5,719 nucleotides of DNA from NCBI GenBank assembly GCA_944380695.1, contig CALWII010000071.1, positions 1-5,719 of the forward strand. The letters are read 5' to 3'. The position numbers and the translations under genes were made by a program. Below the pieces are notes generated by a model, which was not told the origin of the DNA, did no database searches, and saw only the letters and a program-made list of their open reading frames with translations. This stretch comes from an uncultured Clostridia bacterium (GTDB taxonomy: Bacteria; Bacillota; Clostridia; Christensenellales; UBA1242). Of this stretch, positions 1 to 5,615 are shown in pieces. The first letter of the stretch is position 1; every line of letters begins with the position of its first letter.

Positions 1-150
1 GTAAAGGGAAATGGCTTGGCGCTTCAATATGCAGACGACTCATTAAAGGAAGATAGAGAAATAGTTTTAGCTGCAGTGAGAAAAAATGGCTTAGCACTTC
101 AATATATTCATAATTCATTAGTTTATGATCGCGAAATTATTTTGGAAGCA
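1..150 (+). repeat. 75-base tandem coding repeat (DUF4116 units)
   Basis: Two in-frame units of exactly 75 bases (25 codons) lie head to tail, with a third diverged unit to about base 225. The best-conserved blocks are 10-30 and 85-105, which differ at 2 of 21 bases. Both differences are synonymous (ttg/tta Leu, gcg/gca Ala). This fits a fairly recent unit duplication or selection on the protein sequence. Confidence 0.8.
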
Positions 151-516
151 ATAAAACAAAATTATCAGGCTATTAAATTTGTTAACAGTATGATGACTGC
201 TTATGATAAAGAAATCAATTTTATATATGAAAATGGAGCCATATTAAATCAAATTTACAAAAGACCTGAATATATTTTAGATTTGGGAACAGAGTTCTTC
301 CAGTATAAAGAATTTGTTAAAGTTATGGTTGAGACCGCCAAAAACTCATTAATCAATAATGTTGAACGCATAGATTCAATTGATGACGATTATGTTGATG
401 CTGTTAAAAGTATGCTTGAATTAATTTATTCTAAAATAAAAAACGAAATGCAAAAAGCTAAAAAAAGTGAATTGATTAAAAGCATCAAAGACTTTGATGG
501 AGAGTTAAATTTTTAA
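1..516 (+). CDS. DUF4116 repeat protein, 5'-truncated by the window edge
   Basis: The frame is open from base 1, so the gene begins outside the window and the TTG at 16 is not a start. The visible part is 171 residues and ends in TAA. It opens with 25-residue helical repeats of the DUF4116 type. The core NGLALQY occurs at residues 4-10 and 29-35, each followed by an acidic/DRE segment (DREIVL at 18-23, DREIIL at 43-48). Residues 51-75 are a degenerate third unit (YQAIKFV, then DKEINFI), and residues 76-100 a doubtful fourth. The remaining ~70 residues are predicted helical and charged, rich in Lys and Glu, with no signal peptide or membrane segment in view. DUF4116 has no established biochemical function; such repeats probably form a helical solenoid for protein contacts. 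A 26-codon ORF follows 19 bases downstream on the same strand. Family call is good; function unknown. Confidence 0.85.
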   Translation, partial: VKGNGLALQYADDSLKEDREIVLAAVRKNGLALQYIHNSLVYDREIILEAIKQNYQAIKFVNSMMTAYDKEINFIYENGAILNQIYKRPEYILDLGTEFFQYKEFVKVMVETAKNSLINNVERIDSIDDDYVDAVKSMLELIYSKIKNEMQKAKKSELIKSIKDFDGELNF

Positions 517-524
517 AAATATTT

Positions 525-530
525 GGAGGT
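525..530 (+). promoter_or_regulatory. Strong ribosome binding site of the 26-codon ORF
   Basis: GGAGGT lies 5 bases before the ATG at 536. It is an essentially full match to the 16S rRNA anti-SD and is the main reason for calling the small ORF. It lies between the stop of the DUF4116 gene and the ATG. Confidence 0.7.
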
Positions 531-535
531 GTAAT

Positions 536-616
536 ATGAAAAGAGAAGATTTTATTAAGATGGTAGAAGAGGAAATTAAAAAAATTTATAAGTTAATTGA
601 AAAAGAGGCTGATTAA
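536..616 (+). CDS. Small hypothetical protein, 26 aa, amphipathic helix
   Basis: A short ORF of 26 codons starts at ATG and ends in TAA, preceded by a full SD (GGAGGT, 5-base spacer). The peptide starts MKREDFIKMV and is very rich in Lys and Glu. Hydrophobic residues I7, V10, I14, I17 and I21 fall in a 3-4 spacing, as in a coiled coil or amphipathic helix. It has no signal peptide or membrane span. It sits 19 bases after the DUF4116 gene and is probably on the same transcript. Its last codons (gct gat) and stop form the 5' arm and loop of the terminator hairpin. I do not recognise a family. It may be a real small protein, perhaps a partner of the upstream gene, or a fortuitous ORF. Evidence is the SD, the helical pattern and the placement only. 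Confidence 0.55.
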   Translation: MKREDFIKMVEEEIKKIYKLIEKEAD

Positions 617-630
617 TTCAGCCTTTTTTT
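600..630. terminator. Bidirectional intrinsic terminator between convergent genes
   Basis: A perfect 7-bp stem, AGGCTGA (606-612) and TCAGCCT (618-624), has a 5-base loop and is followed on the plus strand by a run of T (624-630). On the minus strand the same stem is followed by C and then TTTTT (604-600). It can therefore end the DUF4116/small-ORF transcript rightwards and the tspO transcript leftwards. No better terminator for tspO is seen in 631-763. Confidence 0.8.
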
Positions 631-763
631 ATGATTATTATTTATAAAATTTTTCAATAAAATTTTTTATTTGTTTAAATAAAATTAAGTTAAATTAACT
701 GTAAGGACAATAATTCTATAAAAATTTAGTCTCTTGTTTTGTTGATAACTATTTCGGCAATTT
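631..763. other. AT-rich convergent intergenic region, no gene seen
   Basis: This is the gap between the terminator and the tspO stop. It is very AT-rich. The only structure noticed is a short palindrome, AGTTAA-A-TTAACT (688-700), whose one-base centre makes it unlikely to be a hairpin. No start codon with an SD was found on either strand. It probably forms the 3' untranslated tail of the tspO transcript. Confidence 0.5.
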
Positions 764-1234
764 TTAATTTAAAATCCAGAGAGCTAAATTTAAAGAGGTC
801 GCTATATACAACCAAATTGGGTATAGCCATAAAAGATTAACAAACCAGAGCTTTTGTTTTGTTAAATTAATCAATAGTACTGTCGCCATAAATGTGTTAA
901 TAATTATGATTAAATTGCCTATAAGTAACAAATTAAAAGTAAAAAAGGTAAGACACCACAATAGGTTTAAAATGCCGTTTGATATACAGAGAACTGTCGT
1001 TATATTGTCAACAATTTTGTTTTTATATAATATTGACAGAACAATAGCAAAAAGTAAGTATATTATTGTCCATACTATTGGAATAACTATGTTTGGAACC
1101 CATTGAGTAGGTCTAGAAAGTTGCGAAAACCACTCCATACCGAGATTAACAAACAGACTTCCTAAACCCGCAACTATTAAAATTGATATTATACATATAA
1201 TAACACTCAAATTTTCTCTAAATATTTTTTTCAT
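764..1234 (-). CDS. tspO: TspO/MBR family membrane protein
   Basis: This 156-residue protein matches the TspO/MBR (tryptophan-rich sensory protein, peripheral benzodiazepine receptor) family in length and layout. Five hydrophobic helices lie at about 10-30, 47-70, 79-99, 102-124 and 129-153. Family landmarks are the GLGSLF region (23-28), W35 and P42, WVP at 45-47, VWTIIY at 54-59, LNLLW at 89-93, and the end P139, W141, A145, L148-N149 and the terminal N156. Eight Trp residues are visible. Family members sit in the membrane and bind tetrapyrroles such as protoporphyrin IX; roles in porphyrin degradation, stress signalling or transport are proposed but not settled. The ATG at 1234 is the first start after an in-frame TAA 12 bases upstream, but it has no clear SD. 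A weak TATAAT (1290-1295, minus strand) lies in the 88-base gap after the cupin gene, without a good -35, so tspO may be read from this or from the cupin transcript. Confidence 0.93.
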   Translation of the reverse strand: MKKIFRENLSVIICIISILIVAGLGSLFVNLGMEWFSQLSRPTQWVPNIVIPIVWTIIYLLFAIVLSILYKNKIVDNITTVLCISNGILNLLWCLTFFTFNLLLIGNLIIIINTFMATVLLINLTKQKLWFVNLLWLYPIWLYIATSLNLALWILN

Positions 1235-1322
1235 GAGTTTATTTTATGTACTATTGCAAAAAATATGAGTTGAACATACAAAACATAATATTATAATCTT
1301 CAATTTTTTTAATAAGTTTTTA

Positions 1323-1748
1323 TTAATCTTCTTCCAAATCTGCCTCAAATTTAGTTTTATGTATTGTTCCTATTGGGTGTTTTGGCGGTGCATATATTGA
1401 GTAAAGTTTTAGTGGCGTGTTTTGTTCGTTAATTATATTATGCCAAGTACCTGCTGGTACTAAAATCGCATAATTGTCATTTGCATTCCCATAAAACTTG
1501 ACATCTTGTTTTGTTTTACCCATATATACTGATGCAACCCCATATTCAATCCTCAAAAATTGGTCAAGGTTTTCGTGTATTTCCAAGCCGACTTCTCCAC
1601 CTGGTATTATCGACATAACGGTAACCTGCAAATGCTCGCCTGTCCAAATAGCCTTTCTAAAATTATTGTTGCACCGTGTTTCTTTATCTATATTAACAAC
1701 GGCAGGCTGATTCCCAAGATCGCCATTAAGTTGTTTTTCTAAAAGCAT
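1323..1748 (-). CDS. Single-domain cupin protein (COG0662-like)
   Basis: The 141-residue product is a small single-domain cupin of the type often labelled mannose-6-phosphate isomerase-like. Family signatures are NFRKAIWTG (29-37), LEIHENLDQFLRIEYG (55-70) for cupin motif 1, and VPAGTWHNIIN (97-107) for motif 2, followed by KLYSIYAPPKHP (114-125). Likely metal ligands are E56, H58, Q63 and H103, so motif 1 is E-x-H-x4-Q instead of the canonical H-x-H-x3/4-E. The annotation does not reveal a substrate; catalytic, sugar-binding and regulatory roles all occur among such cupins. It should be a soluble cytoplasmic protein. The start is supported by AAGGAG (1757-1762, minus strand) 8 bases before the ATG. 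A possible -10 TATACT lies at 1842-1847 (minus strand) with no good -35. An AT-only inverted repeat (1309-1326) overlaps the stop but lacks a T tract, so read-through into tspO is plausible. Confidence 0.94.
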   Translation of the reverse strand: MLLEKQLNGDLGNQPAVVNIDKETRCNNNFRKAIWTGEHLQVTVMSIIPGGEVGLEIHENLDQFLRIEYGVASVYMGKTKQDVKFYGNANDNYAILVPAGTWHNIINEQNTPLKLYSIYAPPKHPIGTIHKTKFEADLEED

Positions 1749-1939
1749 TATATATTCTCCTTTTTTTTCAAAATATATTCTTAATTATGCGGAAATGTAA
1801 AATTATGTGATAAGGAGTATTATTTTTGATAATTCTTATGAAGTATATTTCTTTTACTGCAAATTAAATGAAAGGTCGAAAACTTTGTTTCACGAAAAAA
1901 ATTAATAAATTAGAAAATGTCCAAACACAAATCAAAATA
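1749..1939. other. Intergenic region between valS terminator and cupin
   Basis: This AT-rich region should hold the cupin promoter, but no strong -35/-10 pair was found on the minus strand. The best single element is TATACT (1842-1847). A 35-codon plus-strand ORF (1868-1975) has no SD and runs through the valS terminator, so it was not called. No riboswitch-like or tRNA-like structure was recognised. Confidence 0.4.
1757..1762 (-). promoter_or_regulatory. Ribosome binding site of the cupin gene
   Basis: AAGGAG on the minus strand lies 8 bases before the ATG. It confirms the chosen start and contrasts with tspO, which has no comparable site. Confidence 0.8.
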
Positions 1940-1965
1940 AAAGCCCCATTAAATTTAGGGGCTTT
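1931..1965 (-). terminator. Intrinsic terminator of valS
   Basis: On the minus strand AAAGCCCC (1965-1958) pairs perfectly with GGGGCTTT (1947-1940) around a 10-base AT loop, followed by TTATTTTGAT. It begins 20 bases after the valS stop. The GC-rich 5-bp core with flanking A/T pairs is the clearest hairpin in the window. On the plus strand the downstream T run is interrupted, so it acts mainly leftwards. It insulates the cupin gene from valS transcription. Confidence 0.88.
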
Positions 1966-1984
1966 GATATTTTAAATAAGATTT

Positions 1985-4585
1985 TTAATTATGTTTTTTT
2001 AGTTCTTGTGTCAATCTGAATAGAATTTCTTTATTTTTTTCCAATTTTTGTTTTTCGGCTTCTACTAGTTTAGGCGGAGCCTTTAACATAAAACCTTGAT
2101 TGGCGAGCATTTTTTCTGATCTGCTTATTTCAAAGTTGATTGTGTCTATTTCGCTCAATAATTTTTCTTTTTCTTTTTTAGCATCAATTAATTGACCAGT
2201 CGGTATATAAATTTTTAAATTATCGCATAATACCTGAACGCATTTTTCATTTGGTTCGCTTTGTATAATCTTAAAATTTTCACCGTGGGACAGTTTTGTT
2301 ATTTCTTGTAAGTTTTCTTTTATTAGTTTGTCATTTGCGGCTAGCTTAAAATATAAGTTTGTTTTTTTATTATCAGGAACATTATAACTTGCCCTTGCAT
2401 TTCTTATTGCCTTGATTATTTCAATAATTCTTTCAAAATGATTACTGATGTTTTTAATAGATATCTTTGTTGGATATTGTGTGGTCATTATAGAAAGAGT
2501 GTGGGTAGGTAATTCTTGATAAATTTTTTCAGTTATGAAAGGTATAAAAGGATGGAATAATTTTAGCAATGTTTCCAAAACAAATATTAAAACATTTTGT
2601 GTGCGAGTTTTGTCATCTTGATTTGACGAAGTAAGGTCGACTTTGCTTAATTCGATATACCAATCGCAAAATTTTGAGACGGTAAATTCGATTAATGAAT
2701 TTGTTGCAACCCCTAAAGCATATTTATCAATGTTTTTATTAACAGACTTTGTCAATTTTTCTAATTGAGATAAAATCCATTTATCTTTTTCTTTTAAGAT
2801 TAATTCGTTGATAGGAACGAGTTTGACATCTTGTGTATTTTGTATTACGAATTTGCTGGCATTGTATAATTTATTGATAAAGATTTTGCTTTCTTTTGCC
2901 TTTTCTTCTTCATATTTTATATTTGAACCCATATTTGAACCATTGATTAAACTTAATCTTAAAGCATCAGCACCGTATTTATTTATTAAATCGATAGGGT
3001 CGACTCCGTTGCCTAGGTGTTTCGACATTTTAACCCCGTGGATATCCCTCACTAAACCGTGTATCACAACATCTTTAAATGGAAGTTCACCCATAAATTT
3101 TATTCCAGAGAAGACCATTTTGGAAACCCAAAATGTTATAATATCATAGCCGGTAACAAGTGTTGATGTAGGATAGTAATATTTTAAGTCTTCAGTTTGT
3201 TCAGGATATCCCAAAGTTGAAAAAGGCCAAAGGGCAGAGGAGAACCAAGTGTCTAAAACATCATTGTCTTGCTCGAAATTTTTTGAACCGCATATTGGGC
3301 ATTTGTTAGGAGTCACTTCGCTAGCGAATATGTGCCCCTTATCGCAATAAAAGACAGGAAGCCTGTGACCTAACCAAATTTGTCTTGAGATGCACCAATC
3401 TTGTATGCCTTCCATCCAATTTAAATATGTTTTTTCATATCTTTTAGGGTGAAATTTTAACTTTCCGCTTTTAACAGCGCTAATAGCAGGTTTAACCAAA
3501 TCTTTCATTTTTACAAACCATTGAGTTGAAATTCTTGGTTCAGTAAAGGATCCACAGCGGTCACAGGTGCCAACTTGATTTTTATATTTTTCTTTTTTTA
3601 CGAGAAATCCGCCATCTTTTAGGGCTTTTTCTATAATTGGTCTTGCTTCAATTCTGTCTAAACCTTTGAATTGGCCAGCGCTTGCCGTTAAACGACCATC
3701 ATCGTCGATACAGTTGATTACTTCGAGATTGTGGCGCAAACCGATTTCATAATCGTTAGGGTCGTGTGCCGGAGTGATTTTTACAGCTCCGGTTCCAAAA
3801 CCCATTTCACAATAATCGTCAGCAATTAGTTTTATTTTTTTGTTGACAAGTGGAAGTATTAAATCTTTTCCAATTTTTCCTGCATATCTCTTATCTTTTG
3901 GATTTACCGCAACGGCAGTGTCGCCAAATAATGTTTCTGGCCTTGTTGTTGCAATTATAACATCACCAGAGCCATCTGCGAAAGGATATCTGATATACCA
4001 TAAATAAGTGTTTTGGTCTATATGAATATTTTCATTATCTGAAATCGTCGTTTTACAGCTTGGGCAATAATTTACGACTCTTTTTCCTTTATAGATTAAA
4101 CCTTCGTTGTAATATTGGCAAAACACATGGCGTACTGCCTTGCTTCGTGTTTCATCCATAGTAAAGGCAAGCCTTGACCAATCACAAGAAATACCGAGTT
4201 TTTTGAATTGGTCACAAATAATATGAGCGTATTTGTTATACCAATCCCAGCCGAGCTTTAAAAACTCTTCTCTTCCGATTTTTTCTTTTGACAATCCTTT
4301 ATTCTTTAAGTCTTTTACGAGGACTTGTTCCGTTGCGATAGCCGCGTGGTCAGTTCCTGGGACCCATAAAGTGTTGAAGCCACACATTCTTTTATGTCTT
4401 ATTAAAATATCTTGAATAGTATTGTCCAAAGCGTGCCCGATATGAGCCTTGCCCGTCACATTTGGTGGGGGCATAACAATAGTGTAAGGTTTTCTACCAT
4501 CTGGTTGTGTTGTAAAAAGATTGTTGCTTGTCCAAAAATCATATATTTCTTTTTCAAAATTTTCAGGTGTATAATTTTTTTCCAT
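1985..4585 (-). CDS. valS: Valyl-tRNA synthetase (EC 6.1.1.9)
   Basis: This cytoplasmic class Ia synthetase charges tRNA-Val with valine using ATP. The 866-residue length is close to the family's usual ~870-880, so it appears complete. Order of parts: HIGH signature at 48-51 within PPPNVTGKAHIGH; CP1 editing domain with TTRPET (213-218) and K269, D275 and D278 in GAVKITPAHDPND, so proofreading of Thr-tRNA-Val is probably intact; Cys pairs C174/C177 and C341/C344 flanking CP1; a second knuckle C414, H418, C429, C432; DVLDTWFSS (442-450); the catalytic loop; an anticodon-binding helical domain from about 600; and a C-terminal coiled-coil arm (about 800-866) with the typical KAPPKLVEAEKQKL. The catalytic loop reads KMSKH (519-523) where KMSKS is usual. 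AGGAG (4592-4596) lies 6 bases before the ATG. folC, a common downstream neighbour in Bacillota, is absent; a terminator follows directly. Confidence 0.98.
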   Translation of the reverse strand: MEKNYTPENFEKEIYDFWTSNNLFTTQPDGRKPYTIVMPPPNVTGKAHIGHALDNTIQDILIRHKRMCGFNTLWVPGTDHAAIATEQVLVKDLKNKGLSKEKIGREEFLKLGWDWYNKYAHIICDQFKKLGISCDWSRLAFTMDETRSKAVRHVFCQYYNEGLIYKGKRVVNYCPSCKTTISDNENIHIDQNTYLWYIRYPFADGSGDVIIATTRPETLFGDTAVAVNPKDKRYAGKIGKDLILPLVNKKIKLIADDYCEMGFGTGAVKITPAHDPNDYEIGLRHNLEVINCIDDDGRLTASAGQFKGLDRIEARPIIEKALKDGGFLVKKEKYKNQVGTCDRCGSFTEPRISTQWFVKMKDLVKPAISAVKSGKLKFHPKRYEKTYLNWMEGIQDWCISRQIWLGHRLPVFYCDKGHIFASEVTPNKCPICGSKNFEQDNDVLDTWFSSALWPFSTLGYPEQTEDLKYYYPTSTLVTGYDIITFWVSKMVFSGIKFMGELPFKDVVIHGLVRDIHGVKMSKHLGNGVDPIDLINKYGADALRLSLINGSNMGSNIKYEEEKAKESKIFINKLYNASKFVIQNTQDVKLVPINELILKEKDKWILSQLEKLTKSVNKNIDKYALGVATNSLIEFTVSKFCDWYIELSKVDLTSSNQDDKTRTQNVLIFVLETLLKLFHPFIPFITEKIYQELPTHTLSIMTTQYPTKISIKNISNHFERIIEIIKAIRNARASYNVPDNKKTNLYFKLAANDKLIKENLQEITKLSHGENFKIIQSEPNEKCVQVLCDNLKIYIPTGQLIDAKKEKEKLLSEIDTINFEISRSEKMLANQGFMLKAPPKLVEAEKQKLEKNKEILFRLTQELKKHN

Positions 4586-4591
4586 AAGTCA

Positions 4592-4596
4592 CTCCT
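4592..4596 (-). promoter_or_regulatory. Ribosome binding site of valS
   Basis: AGGAG on the minus strand with a 6-base spacer to the ATG at 4585 fixes the start of valS. The protein from this ATG begins with the usual ValRS N-terminus (YTPENFEKEIYDFW). Confidence 0.85.
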
Positions 4597-4603
4597 AATC
4601 CTT

Positions 4604-4633
4604 ATTATACACTAATAATACGGATATTGGCAA
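4604..4633 (-). promoter_or_regulatory. valS: Candidate sigma-A promoter of valS
   Basis: On the minus strand TTGCCA (4633-4628) and a perfect TATAAT (4609-4604) are separated by 18 bases. Transcription would start near 4597, which leaves a leader of only about 12 bases that is mostly the SD. If this is the main promoter there is no room for a T-box leader. Confidence 0.65.
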
Positions 4634-4760
4634 GCATAAATCGATAATAATAAATCTTAATTTGCTTATAAAAACGAGAGCATTAGTTATATGTTTTAAT
4701 TTTCGTATTTAAAATTAATAAAAAATTATTAAAAACAAATCAAAAATTTAATTTTCCATA
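4634..4760. other. AT-rich spacer between divergent promoters
   Basis: The stretch between the valS -35 and the LRR-gene -35 holds no convincing ORF, RNA gene or strong hairpin. It contains A/T tracts such as TAATAA-AAAA-TTATTA, which are low-complexity. It may serve as an UP-element-like region for either promoter, but nothing specific can be shown. Confidence 0.45.
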
Positions 4761-4789
4761 TTGACAGTTGGGAGTTTATGGTTTACAAT
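4761..4789 (+). promoter_or_regulatory. Near-consensus sigma-A promoter of the LRR gene
   Basis: A perfect -35 TTGACA (4761-4766) and -10 TACAAT (4784-4789, 5 of 6) are spaced by the optimal 17 bases. Transcription should start near 4796. That rules out the GTG at 4797 as the start codon and gives a leader of about 28 bases ending in the SD. A T/A-rich tract lies just upstream. It is the strongest promoter match in the window. Confidence 0.85.
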
Positions 4790-4813
4790 ATCTTAGGTGA
4801 TAAACATACTAGT

Positions 4814-4820
4814 GAGGGGG
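4814..4820 (+). promoter_or_regulatory. Ribosome binding site deciding the LRR gene start
   Basis: GAGGGGG is followed by AAA and the ATG at 4824. The longer in-frame GTG start at 4797 has no SD and coincides with the predicted transcription start, so the ATG is preferred. Confidence 0.75.
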
Positions 4821-4823
4821 AAA

Positions 4824-5573
4824 ATGCAAATATTTTCTAAATTGAAGAAGAAAATGGATATAAGAAGAAAAGAAAAGCTTTATGGCACACAGGTTGCCGA
4901 GGGCATTTTTGCCAGTGGTTCTATCTTGACAATTTTGGGAGGAAGCCAAGTCCCTAATTTAGTTAATAATTTCAAATATGACACAATTATATTAAAAAAC
5001 AGCGTAAATGGCGTTATTTTTACTAAACTTCCAAATTTAAGGGCTATTTATTTGGGAGATAATGTGAATTCTTTAGATTTGACCCAAATTTTTAATTGTA
5101 AAAAATTGGAATGTTTTATTGTAGACAGAGAAAATAAAGAGTATTCTAGTGAACAAGGCGTGCTTTTTAGCAAAGATAAGAAAACTTTATATAGATACCC
5201 TATGGCAAAAACCAGTGAAATTTATTCTATTCCTGAAGGAGTTGAAAGGCTTAATTGCGGCTCGTTTATGTTTAATACACACTTAAAAACAGTAAAAATT
5301 CCTAAAAGTTTATGTAAAATGCCGAGCGGAGTGTTTTATGGCTGTAAAAATTTAGAGACTGTTTTGTATGAAGAAGGCGCCAGAGAGTTCAATCCTTTAA
5401 AATTTGATGGAACAGCTTACATAGAAAATTATTGTGACAAAACGCGAACTACTCACCAGGCTAGTCATAAAACTGATGAAACAAAAAGTGAAAATGTTAC
5501 CCTTAAAAATGATGCAACAGTTGAAAGAAATCCATTTAGTTGTTATAGAGATGTGATGGACAGAACAAAGTAA
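4824..5573 (+). CDS. BspA-like leucine-rich-repeat (LRR_5) protein, no signal peptide
   Basis: The 249-residue product contains BspA-type LRR_5 repeats. Repeat-like segments are LPNLRAIYLGDNV (69-81), CKKLECFIVDREN (92-104), the diagnostic insert GVLFSKDKKTLYRYP (112-126), IPEGVERLNCGSFMFN (136-151), LKTVKIPKSL (154-163) and GVFYGCKNLETVLYEEG (169-185). The family forms curved solenoids for protein contact and is usually displayed on the cell surface. Here the N-terminus is short and basic (MQIFSKLKKKMD, then RRKEK) with no hydrophobic signal core, lipobox or sortase motif, so a cytoplasmic location is inferred. From about 197 the tail is hydrophilic and Thr/Lys/Asp-rich and looks disordered. 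The gene is monocistronic, with a near-consensus promoter upstream and a weak terminator downstream, divergent from valS. The fold assignment is good; ligand and role are unknown. Confidence 0.85.
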   Translation: MQIFSKLKKKMDIRRKEKLYGTQVAEGIFASGSILTILGGSQVPNLVNNFKYDTIILKNSVNGVIFTKLPNLRAIYLGDNVNSLDLTQIFNCKKLECFIVDRENKEYSSEQGVLFSKDKKTLYRYPMAKTSEIYSIPEGVERLNCGSFMFNTHLKTVKIPKSLCKMPSGVFYGCKNLETVLYEEGAREFNPLKFDGTAYIENYCDKTRTTHQASHKTDETKSENVTLKNDATVERNPFSCYRDVMDRTK

Positions 5574-5615
5574 ATTCTTTAAATTAAAAATTATATTTTA
5601 TATTATCGGAAGTTG

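Noticed and set aside
16..516. TTG at 16 as the start of the DUF4116 gene
   Set aside because: The frame is open to base 1 and the residues before 16 (VKGNG) complete the repeat unit, so the true start is outside the window.
894..1106. Plus-strand ORF across tspO, and similar ORFs opposite the cupin and valS
   Set aside because: They are antisense shadows of clearly recognised genes, with no SD or family features.
1284..1297. PerR/Fur-like palindrome TTATAATATTATG before tspO
   Set aside because: It fits a PerR box only if the 1-base spacer is removed, and such A/T palindromes are expected by chance here.
1868..1975. 35-codon plus-strand ORF in the cupin-valS gap
   Set aside because: No SD, and its 3' third is the valS terminator; no family resemblance.
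4797..4823. GTG at 4797 as the LRR gene start
   Set aside because: It coincides with the predicted transcription start and has no SD; the ATG at 4824 has GAGGGGG just before it.
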